Shown: positions 17,794-26,107 of the stretch, piece by piece
Position numbering within the stretch: the first letter of the stretch is position 1
Layout of the letters: each line of letters starts with the position of its first letter
Assembly: GCA_963782605.1 (NCBI GenBank)
Contig: CAWAKK010000009.1
Span: 186,001 to 250,000 of the forward strand
Source of the DNA: JBDTSW01 sp963782605
GTDB taxonomy: Bacteria; Actinomycetota; Thermoleophilia; Solirubrobacterales; 70-9
DNA: 64,000 nt
Direction: 5' to 3'
Notes under the pieces: model-generated
What the model saw: only the letters and a program-made list of their open reading frames with translations
What the model was told of the DNA's origin: nothing
The model's database searches: none
Made by a program: the position numbers and the translations under genes

Positions 17794-18135
17794 TCACTGG
17801 TCGAGCCGCTCGAGGGCGGCCTCGACGTCGTAGCCGAGGGCGAGCGCGATCTTGGGGGTGCACTGGACCACACGCGCAGCCCCTGTCACCGGGCTCACCG
17901 CCTCGAGGCTCCCCACGATCTCGTCGGCTGTCGCCCCCGCTGCAAGCGCGTGCGCCACCGCGTGCTGGAAGGAAGACGGGGCAGCGTCGACGGCGACGGT
18001 TGCGGCCAGGCGCAGGAGTGCCCCCGTCCTCTCGTCGATGATCGCTCCCCCGAGCGAGGTTCCACCCGCGATCGCCTCAACGAGCGCATCGTCGTGCACC
18101 GCGAGCCGTCGCAAGTGCTGCTTGTAGTCGTCCAT
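17794..18135 (-). CDS. carboxymuconolactone decarboxylase family protein
   Basis: A 113-residue all-helical protein matching the CMD/AhpD-like family. The core reads GAIIDERTGALLRLAATVAV followed by a second helix pair with HAVAHALAAGATADEIVGSL. The C-x-x-C of AhpD-type disulfide reductases is absent; only one Cys appears (VVQCTP). It is therefore more like true carboxymuconolactone decarboxylases or stress-linked homologues. The start is the ATG after a weak upstream context. It precedes nothing in an obvious pathway. Confidence 0.72.
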   Translation of the reverse strand: MDDYKQHLRRLAVHDDALVEAIAGGTSLGGAIIDERTGALLRLAATVAVDAAPSSFQHAVAHALAAGATADEIVGSLEAVSPVTGAARVVQCTPKIALALGYDVEAALERLDQ

Positions 18136-18177
18136 TCGTGCCAGCCCATATCCAACCTGCCAGGGCCGGCTGCCGCC

Positions 18178-20451
18178 TCATCCCTCCGGGGTGAGATTTG
18201 CGGGCGGCGGGTAGACGGAGCTCTCCAGTAGGCCGACCTCGACAGCCCGTTCGATCGCCCCACTGCGTGATGAGACGCCGAGCTTGCGGTAGATCGACAC
18301 CGCTTCGCTCTTGACCGTGTTGCGCGAGATGAACAGCCTGCTGCCGATCTCCGGGAATGTCAGGTGCGTGGCGAGATAGGGCAGCAGGCGGAGCTCTGCC
18401 GCGGTCAGGCTCATCGCCCAGGCGCCATCGGCCCCGGAGGTCGCTGTCACAAGGTCGTGCAGCTTCCGGGTCTCGTCGGCGAGGGAGCCCAATCCCGGAC
18501 GCAGCTCGAGCACTCGTTCGGTTTCGGTGAGGATCGTGCGAGCGGCACCGGGCTCGGCCAGGGTGAGATGCGCGCGGGTGAGCTCGAGGCCGACCTGAAC
18601 GGTCAGCCAGGGAATGCCGTGGTCGAGCATCGGTCGCAGGCGGTGCGCGCAAGCGAGCGCCACGCGCGCATCCTCGTGTCTCGCTTCGTGTAGAGCGACG
18701 CGCGCCGTCACCACGTGCGCAATCGCGCTCGACGAGTAGTCCCCGAGGCCCGAATCCTCGACCAGCGTCCGGGCCGCCTGGGCATGCTGCCGCGCCTCGC
18801 CCCAGTCCCCCTGCCCTGCGGCGAGGAGCGCCAGCTGCGCCTCCGCGACGTAGACGACCTCGTAGGCGCCAGTGGTGCCTCCTGCACTGACCGCTGCCGT
18901 GAAGTCCTCGTTCGCGCCCTCGGTGGCGCCCAGGAGCGCATGGACGGTACCCCGCGTGACCAGGGCGGTCGGCCTCCAATCGCTGCCCGGCGGAAGATGT
19001 TCCAGGGCAAGGTTGGCGTCGTCGAGCGCCCGCTCGACGCCGTCGGCCATCATGCAGGCCCTCAGGTTGGCCACCCACGGCTGGACCATCTCGCAGCCGT
19101 CGGAGAGCGGGATGGTCGAGGTCGCCCCGTCGGCGAGATCCAGCCACCGCCCGGCCTCCGCGGGCCGGCCCGTCAGCGCTCGGACCCAGGCTCCATAGAC
19201 GGCGAGTGCCGGGTATTGCACCAACTCGTCGTCGGTGAACCAGCCCAGCCACTCCTCCAGGGTCTCGACTCGCCCGTCGTAGTACACCCCGAGGGCAACG
19301 GCGTCGACCAGGCCGGCGACCGTGTCCGTCTCACCCGCCGCGTGCCCGTAGACGACGGCTGCCTCCGTTTCCTGATTGGCGATGCACCAGCCCATCGCCC
19401 GACGGTTGAGCTCTTCCACCACATTCGGTTCGCTGCGCTCGAGCTCGTTGCGCAGAAGCTCGGCGAACAGATGGTGGTAGCGGTACCACTCTCCGCGCCG
19501 GTCCAATGGAACCACGAAGCAGTTCCTGCGCTCGAGGCTCTCGAGCTTGTTCGCGGATCCGGTTGCCCCGAGAACGGAGTCACAGAGACCGGCACACATC
19601 CGATCCAGCGCCGAGGTGTGCTTGAGGAACTGCGCGTCCGCCGCCGGTAGCCGCGACAGGAGCTCGTGGCGAAAGTAGTCGGAGATGAATCGGTCATCAC
19701 CCGTAAAACCAGCCGGGGTCGCCGAACTTGGTGCGCCGACCTGCAACGAGAGCGCCGCGAGATAAAGCCCGGCGGGCCAGCCTTCGGTTCGCTGCGTCAA
19801 CCCGGATAGCTCACCGGGGTCCAGTTCGACCCCCGCGGCCTCCAGCAACAACCGGGCCTCATCCTCGTTCAGCTGCAGGTCGGGTACGCCGACTTCGTCC
19901 ACCAGGCCCCGCGCCCGCCAGCGGCCGAGCGGCAGCGCCGGCTCTTCGCGGCTCGATATCGCGATCTGGGCCCCGGCGGGAACGTATTCCACCAGCTCCG
20001 CCAGAACGTCGAGACATCTCGAGTTTCGTACGGCGTGCAGATCGTCGAGCACGAGGACGAATGGCCGGCCCAGCGCACGGATCGCGTTCCCGACGCGCGG
20101 AACCCGCTTGGACCAGGTCGATCCCCCCGGCCCCGACAGAGCGTCGAACACCTCGGCGGGCAGCGGTTCAACACCGTGGACTGCGCCCGCGATGTAACGG
20201 AGGAACACGACGGCGTCGTCATCGTCTCGGCCATCGAGTGCGACCCAAGCGAATGGACGTGGCTCAGCCTCGGCCCACTTTGCGAGCAGGGTCGTCTTGC
20301 CATACCCAGCGGGCGCGATCACCGTCACCAGACGGGCGCTTGACTCGCAGAGCTCTGCAATCACATCGGCCTTCGCCACGGTGCCGGGCCGGGCGAGCGG
20401 CGTGGCGAGCTTGACCTCCGCGAGATCGAAAGGGACTTGGGCGACGGGCAC
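18178..20451 (-). CDS. MalT-like LuxR-family transcriptional regulator (STAND ATPase)
   Basis: A 757-residue regulator in three parts. The N-terminal STAND NTPase has Walker A at residues 46-54 (APAGYGKTT) and Walker B FVLVLDDLH. A helical TPR-like sensor follows, then a C-terminal LuxR DNA-binding domain (LTAAELRLLPYLATHLT, ISRNTVKSEAVSIYRKLG). Ligand and ATP binding would trigger oligomerisation and transcription activation. The GTG at 20451 is chosen because TAGGCT ends 10 nt upstream; a GTG at 20487 lies above that box. It is divergent from a CPA1 antiporter gene, a possible target. The inducer is unknown. Confidence 0.85.
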   Translation of the reverse strand: MPVAQVPFDLAEVKLATPLARPGTVAKADVIAELCESSARLVTVIAPAGYGKTTLLAKWAEAEPRPFAWVALDGRDDDDAVVFLRYIAGAVHGVEPLPAEVFDALSGPGGSTWSKRVPRVGNAIRALGRPFVLVLDDLHAVRNSRCLDVLAELVEYVPAGAQIAISSREEPALPLGRWRARGLVDEVGVPDLQLNEDEARLLLEAAGVELDPGELSGLTQRTEGWPAGLYLAALSLQVGAPSSATPAGFTGDDRFISDYFRHELLSRLPAADAQFLKHTSALDRMCAGLCDSVLGATGSANKLESLERRNCFVVPLDRRGEWYRYHHLFAELLRNELERSEPNVVEELNRRAMGWCIANQETEAAVVYGHAAGETDTVAGLVDAVALGVYYDGRVETLEEWLGWFTDDELVQYPALAVYGAWVRALTGRPAEAGRWLDLADGATSTIPLSDGCEMVQPWVANLRACMMADGVERALDDANLALEHLPPGSDWRPTALVTRGTVHALLGATEGANEDFTAAVSAGGTTGAYEVVYVAEAQLALLAAGQGDWGEARQHAQAARTLVEDSGLGDYSSSAIAHVVTARVALHEARHEDARVALACAHRLRPMLDHGIPWLTVQVGLELTRAHLTLAEPGAARTILTETERVLELRPGLGSLADETRKLHDLVTATSGADGAWAMSLTAAELRLLPYLATHLTFPEIGSRLFISRNTVKSEAVSIYRKLGVSSRSGAIERAVEVGLLESSVYPPPANLTPEG

Positions 20452-20461
20452 GCGGCGAAAA

Positions 20462-20467
20462 AGCCTA
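20462..20467 (-). promoter_or_regulatory. putative -10 element, MalT-like regulator
   Basis: On the minus strand TAGGCT is followed by 10 nt and then GTG at 20451. This fixes the likely translation start as a leaderless GTG 12 codons inside the longest frame. Confidence 0.42.
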
Positions 20468-20589
20468 CGACAGCGTTCCCATCCCACGCCGGGAGGGCGG
20501 TTCGGCCCGACTTGGTTTCACCCGATGGGGGTGACGACGGCGCGAGGGCTGCGCGCCTACCGTTTCACGCACCACTGAACGGATCTGAG

Positions 20590-21873
20590 ATGGAGTGGTC
20601 ACTGGCAATCATCGCGCTCGCCCTGATCGCAGTCGCCGCGGTCTCAAAGCGCGTTGCGGGCAGTCCCATCACCCCCGCGATCCTGTTCGTCTCCATCGGA
20701 TTGCTCGTGGGTCCCAGGGTGCTCGACGAAATCGATATCCCGAGCACCAGCTCAACCGTACGGGCACTGGCCGAAGCAACCCTGGCGCTGGTCCTCTTCT
20801 CCGATGCCTCGCGCATCAACTTCGGAGCGTTGCGGCGCGAGATCTCGCTGCCTCTGCGCCTGCTCGGGATCGGTTTGCCGCTGACTATCGGATTGGGCGC
20901 CCTGGCAGCTGGGCTGATCTTCGATCAGATGACGCTCGGCGAGGCTCTGATCCTCGCGGTGGTTTTGGCACCCACCGATGCCGCGCTTGGCCAGGCTGTG
21001 GTCACGGACCCGCGCGTCCCGGGTCGGATCCGCCAAGGGCTCAATGTCGAGAGTGGGCTCAACGACGGGATCTGCGTACCGCTGCTGTTCGCCGCCGTCG
21101 CCGCTGCGGACGTCGGATCGCACATCGCCGAAGGACGAAGCGCGGCCACCCTTTTGCTCGAGGAGATCGGCTTCGGGGTAGTCGGAGGGGTCGCCGCCGG
21201 GCTCCTGATTGGAGCGGTCGTGGTCTTCGCCGGCCGGAAAAGCCTGATCGAAGGCACCTGGCGGCAGGTGATCCCTGCCGCCGGTGCGGCCCTCGCCTAC
21301 GGCATCGCGAGTGGGCTCGGCGGGTCTGGGTTCATCGCGGCATTCGTTGCCGGTCTGACCTTCCGGGCAGCGATCAAGCGCGACCCAGCGGACATGAACC
21401 GGCTAACCGAGGAGCTCGGAGGCGTGCTCAACGGCCTCACCTTCGTCCTCTTCGGGGCCATTCTGCTGGGTCCCGCCCTCGGTGAGCTGAGCTGGGAGCT
21501 CGTCCTCTACGCCGCCCTCAGCCTGACGGTCCTGCGCATCGTTCCCGTCGCGATCGGGATGCTCGGTTCGCGCGCCAGGCCGCCGACGCTCGGTTTTCTT
21601 GGCTGGTTTGGGCCACGCGGCCTGGCTTCCATCGTCTTCGCCCTGATCGTGATCGAGGAATCCCAGCTTCCCCACGAGCACTTGATCGTCCTGGCGATCT
21701 ACCTCACCGTGGGATTGTCGGTGTTCGCCCATGGCCTCACGGCGGCCCCCCTCGCAAACCGCTACGCGAACTGGTTCGAGCGCCACCCCGAAGACGCGGT
21801 ACCGCCCATGGAGAGCTCCCCGGTCGAGGTCACCCGCACTCGAGCGCTGCTGCCACAGATAGGGGGTCGCTAG
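20590..21873 (+). CDS. CPA1 family monovalent cation/proton antiporter
   Basis: This 427-residue membrane protein has about twelve helices. It opens MEWSLAIIALALIAV and contains VLAPTDAALGQAVV, the family's conserved P-T-D ion site, then NVESGLNDGICVPLLF with the N-D pair. WFGPRGLASIVFALI matches the later conserved segment of NhaP-type antiporters. It exchanges Na+ or K+ for H+ across the inner membrane. The ATG at 20590 begins the first helix; the frame is open further upstream but without homology. It is divergent from a MalT-like regulator, and the stop abuts that of the next convergent gene. Confidence 0.88.
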   Translation: MEWSLAIIALALIAVAAVSKRVAGSPITPAILFVSIGLLVGPRVLDEIDIPSTSSTVRALAEATLALVLFSDASRINFGALRREISLPLRLLGIGLPLTIGLGALAAGLIFDQMTLGEALILAVVLAPTDAALGQAVVTDPRVPGRIRQGLNVESGLNDGICVPLLFAAVAAADVGSHIAEGRSAATLLLEEIGFGVVGGVAAGLLIGAVVVFAGRKSLIEGTWRQVIPAAGAALAYGIASGLGGSGFIAAFVAGLTFRAAIKRDPADMNRLTEELGGVLNGLTFVLFGAILLGPALGELSWELVLYAALSLTVLRIVPVAIGMLGSRARPPTLGFLGWFGPRGLASIVFALIVIEESQLPHEHLIVLAIYLTVGLSVFAHGLTAAPLANRYANWFERHPEDAVPPMESSPVEVTRTRALLPQIGGR

Positions 21874-22383
21874 CTAGCCGGCGTCGGCTCGGCTTGCTGC
21901 CTCTATCTCGCGCTTCAGCTCGTCGGCGTCGGCGTCGATCTGCTTCTCGATCAGCTTGTTGGCGCGTTTTACCGCCTTCTCGAGCTGCTCCTCGATCCTG
22001 GACTCGCCCAGGACGATCACGGCGGCACTCCCGGCCTCGAGCTCCTCCCCGAGGTCCTTGAGGTCGCCGCGGGAAATCCCGCCCGAGAGGTGACCGACCA
22101 AACCGCCCGCGCTGGCGCCGACGATCGCGCTCCCGAGGAGGGCGGGCGGGAACAAGAGCCCAACCAGGGCGCCGACGCCGGCACCGGTCCAGGCGCCGTG
22201 CTGAGTCGGCTTCTCGGTCTTCGTCACCCGGACCTTTCCATCCTCTTCCTTACGGATCACCGCCGAGTCGAAGGTCCCGATCGCCCCCGCGGCGTGAAGG
22301 TCAAACACGGCCTCGTAGTCGGCCTCTGCGTCGGCGATCTCGTCGTAGATGGCGGCGTAAAGGAACACTGGCCTGTCGGACAT
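21874..22383 (-). CDS. DUF1269 family protein
   Basis: A 169-residue protein. After an N-terminal alpha/beta part (FLYAAIYDEIADAEADYEAV) comes a glycine-rich hydrophobic stretch, GAWTGAGVGALVGLLFPPAL, and ASAGGLVGHLSGGISRGD. A coiled-coil C-terminal half follows. This is the DUF1269 pattern, a membrane-associated family of unknown function often upregulated under stress. The ATG at 22383 has AAGGAAG 6 nt upstream. A 13 bp palindrome lies 28 nt before the start. Confidence 0.75.
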   Translation of the reverse strand: MSDRPVFLYAAIYDEIADAEADYEAVFDLHAAGAIGTFDSAVIRKEEDGKVRVTKTEKPTQHGAWTGAGVGALVGLLFPPALLGSAIVGASAGGLVGHLSGGISRGDLKDLGEELEAGSAAVIVLGESRIEEQLEKAVKRANKLIEKQIDADADELKREIEAASRADAG

Positions 22384-22410
22384 GCTCACTTCCTTTCGAG
22401 CGGAGGAGGA

Positions 22411-22423
22411 CCCTGATTCAGGG
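22411..22423. promoter_or_regulatory. palindrome upstream of the DUF1269 gene
   Basis: CCCTGA-T-TCAGGG is a perfect 6+1+6 palindrome in the 5' region of the minus-strand DUF1269 gene, a plausible operator. Confidence 0.35.
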
Positions 22424-22493
22424 CTGCAAAAGTCGACCATAGGACTGCCGTGCTGGGCATGCATCCCCCAGCGAGGGTGATTCGGGTGTGGCG

Positions 22494-22870
22494 TCAGTTC
22501 CTCCCATATGCGGCGAGGAAGGCGCGCACGCCGCCGCTTGCATGGCGATCGATCTCCTCCGGCGCCAGCGGCCCGTCGGTGCCCAACAACATCGCCTGGT
22601 TGACCGGCGCTGACATGACCAGCCAGTTGAAGTGAGCGGCGGCGAGCTCCGAGTCGGATTGAGCTCGATCGCTTTGGTTTCGCCTGCACACTGGGCGGGG
22701 ACGACGGCAAGACGCTGTTCATTATGGCGGCTGACTGGAACGGTCCCGATAACGTCGGCAAGGGCCCGCGCACGTGCCAGGTCCTCGCCTACGGGGCACC
22801 TGCTCGAGGCGCTGGTTGGCCCTTCGGAGGCGAGTGAGAGGAGGGGCCGCAGCCAGACAGCCCGCGCTGC
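22494..22870 (-). pseudogene. decayed TetR-family regulator, C-terminal remnant
   Basis: The last 45 codons read like the end of a TetR regulator: AAAHFNWLVMSAPVNQAML, then PEEIDRHASGGVRAFLAAYG. Upstream of about 22720 the match continues in another frame (DLARARALADVIG), and no frame holds the N-terminal helix-turn-helix. I therefore read it as a regulator that lost its DNA-binding part and took at least one frameshift. The rest of the 570 bp between the DUF1269 gene and the ester-cyclase gene holds the palindrome at 22411 and the ribosome site of the next gene, nothing else that I can see. TetR genes often sit divergent to their target, as here. Confidence 0.45.
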
Positions 22871-22954
22871 GTGCTCAACATCACTCTCGGGCAGCTTCGG
22901 CCCCGCCAAGCTGTGCGTCTTGCACTCGGAACGCTGATACACGCAGGAGGACCA

Positions 22955-23536
22955 ATGAGCACCGCCACCCCCACCACGGTTGAGCCGGATACCGCAACCC
23001 CCATCCACGAGGCCGGGAACAAGGAGGAGATCCGCGCGATCGCGCTCCGCAGCTTCGACGCGATGACGTCGGCTCGCCTGGCCGATTTCGAGCACCTCGT
23101 TCATCCCGATGCCTTAAACCGCGAACAGGTGGACGAGCCACCCGCCGCTCGAGGCATGGGCCCGCGCGCTTGGCATTCGGTCGCGGAGTGGCTACACGCG
23201 GCCTTCTCAGAGCTGCGCTGGGACGTGCATGATTCGGTGGTCGAGGGTGACCTCGTCGCCGTTCACGTGACGATGTCCGGTCGTCACACTCGCGACTTCG
23301 TCGCCTATGACTCCGATGCCAATGTCGATGCCGCGTTCCCGCCGACGAAGAAGCGGTTCGCGGTCACCCAGACGCATTGGCTGCGCGTCGCCGACGGGCA
23401 GCTGATCGAGCACTGGGCGAACCGGGACGACATGGGGATGGCGATGCAGCTGGGGTGGGCGCCACCGACCCCGCTCTACCTGGTGCGAATGGCGCTCGCG
23501 AAGCGTCGCGCCACGCGCGCTCACTCAACGGGCTAA
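22955..23536 (+). CDS. SnoaL-like/ester cyclase family protein
   Basis: A 193-residue protein of the NTF2-like SnoaL/ester-cyclase group. A helical opening (ALRSFDAMTSARLADFEHLV) leads to a cone-shaped beta sheet with VVEGDLVAVHVTMSGRH, and the end HWLRVADGQLIEHWANRDD is typical. Such proteins act as cyclases, isomerases or simple ligand-binding folds. AGGAGG just before the ATG supports this start over an earlier one in the same frame. The decayed TetR remnant lies divergent upstream and may once have controlled it. The substrate is unknown. Confidence 0.78.
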   Translation: MSTATPTTVEPDTATPIHEAGNKEEIRAIALRSFDAMTSARLADFEHLVHPDALNREQVDEPPAARGMGPRAWHSVAEWLHAAFSELRWDVHDSVVEGDLVAVHVTMSGRHTRDFVAYDSDANVDAAFPPTKKRFAVTQTHWLRVADGQLIEHWANRDDMGMAMQLGWAPPTPLYLVRMALAKRRATRAHSTG

Positions 23537-23558
23537 GGGAAGACGAGCTGACGTGGGG

Positions 23559-24332
23559 TCAGCCCGGCACGGCCTCGTTCACCAATGCAGCCACCTCGCC
23601 CGGGCGCTCGAGCATCGGCAGGTGTGCCACGTCTGGCAAGCTGGCGCGTCGCGCGTCCGGGATTCGCGAAGCCACCTCGGCGTACTCATCCATCAGCGCA
23701 GGGATCTCGAGCTGGCCCCAGGCGACGGTCGTCGGGACGCTCAGCTCCTCGAGGCGCGAGAAGGCATCGATGTGAGCGGCGCCCGCATCGCCCGGGAGCT
23801 CGTGCGAGAGCGCGATGGCGTTCATCGCCAGGGCCAACTCGCGTGCCGGGCCACCGACGCGTCCCTCGGGGCCGGCGGGACCATCGAGCCACAGCCGTGT
23901 CTCAAGGCGATTGACCGCATCTAGATCGCCACGCTCCTCCGCCGCCTCGATCTCGCGATCCAGGCGCGCGGTGTCGGCATCGAGTTCCTCGGCGTCGGGT
24001 GCGCCGCTCACGGCCGGCGAGATCAGCACCAACCCCGCGACGCGCTGCGGCTGAGTCAGCGCGGCGTCGAGCGCGATGCGGCCGCCCTGGGAGTTGCCGA
24101 CGAGCCACGCAGGTTCAGGGCCGACTCGCTCGAGTACCGCGAACAGGTCCTCGACGTGCGTGAACGGCTCGGCCGATGGCGGCGTGGCGCCGAAGCCCCG
24201 ACGGTCGTAGGTGTAGGTGGCGCCGTCGATGAGCGGTGCGACCTCGTGCCAGCAGCGGCTGTCGGCGACGCCGGCGTGCAGGAGCACGACCGGCGGGCCA
24301 GATCCGCCCAGATGTGTCGGGTCAATCGGCAA
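23559..24332 (-). CDS. alpha/beta hydrolase
   Basis: About 257 residues of an alpha/beta hydrolase. The oxyanion segment is PPVVLLHAGVADSRCW, the nucleophile elbow is LVGNSQGGRIAL (Ser in G-N-S-Q-G), and the catalytic His is in LPDVAHLPMLERP. It hydrolyses an ester or related bond. The start is uncertain: a TTG at 24332, just after the stop of the WS/DGAT gene, fits the beginning of homology, and no ATG or GTG is available nearby. It is the last gene of the sigma/GNAT/WS-DGAT run, so it may act on acyl esters. Confidence 0.78.
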   Translation of the reverse strand: MPIDPTHLGGSGPPVVLLHAGVADSRCWHEVAPLIDGATYTYDRRGFGATPPSAEPFTHVEDLFAVLERVGPEPAWLVGNSQGGRIALDAALTQPQRVAGLVLISPAVSGAPDAEELDADTARLDREIEAAEERGDLDAVNRLETRLWLDGPAGPEGRVGGPARELALAMNAIALSHELPGDAGAAHIDAFSRLEELSVPTTVAWGQLEIPALMDEYAEVASRIPDARRASLPDVAHLPMLERPGEVAALVNEAVPG

Positions 24333-24352
24333 CGGGACCCGATCGATACCGC

Positions 24353-25618
24353 CTACGACGCCGCCTCGACGAGAGTGGTCGCCTCGGTCTCGATCCCCTC
24401 GGCGAGAGCGTCGAGGCCATCGACGATGGCTGGATCGGCGCAGAGGCCGAAGCAGAGATCGCCCGCGTAGGAGACGACCGCCACCCGCAGCGCGTGTCGC
24501 TCGCCGATCTCCGCGATCGAATGCAGCTCCCGCACCGGCGCGGCGTCCACGCTGACAGCAGTCCGCGGACCCGGCACGTTTGAAACGTTGAGAGCGAAGC
24601 GCCTCGGGCTGGCTTCGACCCGCGACCACAGCGTCTCGAGGTGAGGCGACGCGCGCGTGAGGTCGTGATGGAGTTGATCGAGGGTCTCCGCGTCGTGGTC
24701 GGACTTGCGAGCGCTGGTCTCCTCATGGACTGCACGCAACCGCTCGACCGGATCAGGCTCCGACAGCGGCAGCGCCACCGCGAAGAACGAGTCGCGGTTT
24801 CCGGCGTCGTCACCCTCGTGGTGGAGGCTCACTGGGACCCTCACACGCAGATCCTGAAGCGTCCCATGGTGGGCCTCGATCCAGCTCCGAAGGCCGCCCG
24901 CCACCGACGCCAGCACCGCGTCGTTCACCGTCGCTCCGCAGAGCGATTTGGCCGCATCATGAAGCGGCGCAAGGGCGGTGGTCGCGAACGCCACCCGCCG
25001 CTTCGTCCCCACGCGCCCGTCGAAGGGAGAGCGTCCACGGCTCCGCGAGAACTCGCGGCCGAGGAAGCCTCCGAGATGGGCCCGCCTGCGGGCGTCGTCG
25101 GCCGCGCTGCTCGCGGTGGCCGCACGGTGCGAAGCCGCGGCGGTCTGCTCGCCGACAGGATCGAAGAGGACCTGCCGTGCCAGGCGCATCGCCGTCGTCC
25201 CGTCGGCGAGCGCGTGGTGGATGCGCCAGACGAGGGCGACGCCGCCAGCTCGCAGCGAGACGACATCGAGCCGCCACAGGGGCCGCTCCCGATCGAGGTG
25301 CTGGGCGAACAGCTCGGAGACGGTGGCGGCCAGCTTGCCTTCGTCAATCGGGCCGGCCAGCGGCGCCGCGACGTGCGCTGTCAGATCGACCTTCGGGTCG
25401 GCCACCCAGGCCGGGGTTTGCGACTCTCCACCGAGGCGCCACGTGAGCTGCGGGGTGGCCTCGATCCGCTCAGCGACGCGGTCGCGGACCGTATCGACCG
25501 AGGGGGCGCCCTCCCCGAGGACGATCACCTTGCACGTGTGACCCGCGATCGTCTTGCACTCCAGATCGAGGATCGCCAGATCCTCGCGGGAGAGGGGTGT
25601 CGAGTCGGCCCGGGTCAT
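24353..25618 (-). CDS. wax ester synthase/diacylglycerol acyltransferase (WS/DGAT) family
   Basis: The 421-residue protein has the WS/DGAT active-site motif HHALADG at residues 134-140 (H-H-x-x-x-D-G), PLWRLDVV just before it, and the late motif LNVSNVPGPRT. The enzyme transfers an acyl group from acyl-CoA to a fatty alcohol or diacylglycerol, storing neutral lipid at the membrane or lipid bodies. It lies 9 bp behind a GNAT gene and 21 bp ahead of the alpha/beta hydrolase, all downstream of a sigma factor gene. This suggests one regulated unit. Whether wax or triacylglycerol is made cannot be told. Confidence 0.88.
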   Translation of the reverse strand: MTRADSTPLSREDLAILDLECKTIAGHTCKVIVLGEGAPSVDTVRDRVAERIEATPQLTWRLGGESQTPAWVADPKVDLTAHVAAPLAGPIDEGKLAATVSELFAQHLDRERPLWRLDVVSLRAGGVALVWRIHHALADGTTAMRLARQVLFDPVGEQTAAASHRAATASSAADDARRRAHLGGFLGREFSRSRGRSPFDGRVGTKRRVAFATTALAPLHDAAKSLCGATVNDAVLASVAGGLRSWIEAHHGTLQDLRVRVPVSLHHEGDDAGNRDSFFAVALPLSEPDPVERLRAVHEETSARKSDHDAETLDQLHHDLTRASPHLETLWSRVEASPRRFALNVSNVPGPRTAVSVDAAPVRELHSIAEIGERHALRVAVVSYAGDLCFGLCADPAIVDGLDALAEGIETEATTLVEAAS

Positions 25619-25627
25619 CTCGGCTCG

Positions 25628-26098
25628 CTAGAGGGCGCGCTCGTAGAAGAGCATCTGCGCGCGGTCCGGCGGGTTCTCGAAGTTGGTGAACCCAACGCTC
25701 TCATAGAGGCGTCTCGCAGCCACGTCATCGTCGGCGGTCGCAAGTTCGATCCAAACTGCCCCCGCGTTCCTCGCCGTCTCCATCGCAGCCTCGAGCAGGG
25801 CGCGTCCCAGTCCCTCTCCGCGACGATCCGGCGCGACATAGAGCTCCTCCAAATAGGCGCCGAGGCCCTCCGCCGTGGTGGCCTGGCGAAAGCGCAGGGT
25901 CGCGAAGCCGGTCGGCGGGGTGCCACCTCCGAGCAAGACCGTGAGCTCGCCATCGTCGAGAAGAGTCGCGAGGCGCTTCGTAAGGAACGGGACGCCCGGC
26001 GTGTGATCGTCGAACTCCGTGTTGAAATCGTCCAAGAGGCGCGCCACCTCCGGTGCGTCAGCCGCGGTCGCGAGCCGCACTCTGTGGTTGTCGGCCAC
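25628..26098 (-). CDS. GNAT family N-acetyltransferase
   Basis: This 156-residue protein has the GNAT core. YLEELYVAPDRRGEGLGRAL holds the acetyl-CoA loop R-R-G-E-G-L-G, followed by GAVWIELATADDDVAARRLY and the end YESVGFTNF. It acetylates an amine, protein or small molecule with acetyl-CoA. It starts 9 bp after the sigma-factor stop and is followed by WS/DGAT, so it is likely cotranscribed with both. No substrate clue is present. Confidence 0.85.
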   Translation of the reverse strand: MADNHRVRLATAADAPEVARLLDDFNTEFDDHTPGVPFLTKRLATLLDDGELTVLLGGGTPPTGFATLRFRQATTAEGLGAYLEELYVAPDRRGEGLGRALLEAAMETARNAGAVWIELATADDDVAARRLYESVGFTNFENPPDRAQMLFYERAL

Positions 26099-26107
26099 TT
26101 CGCTCGT

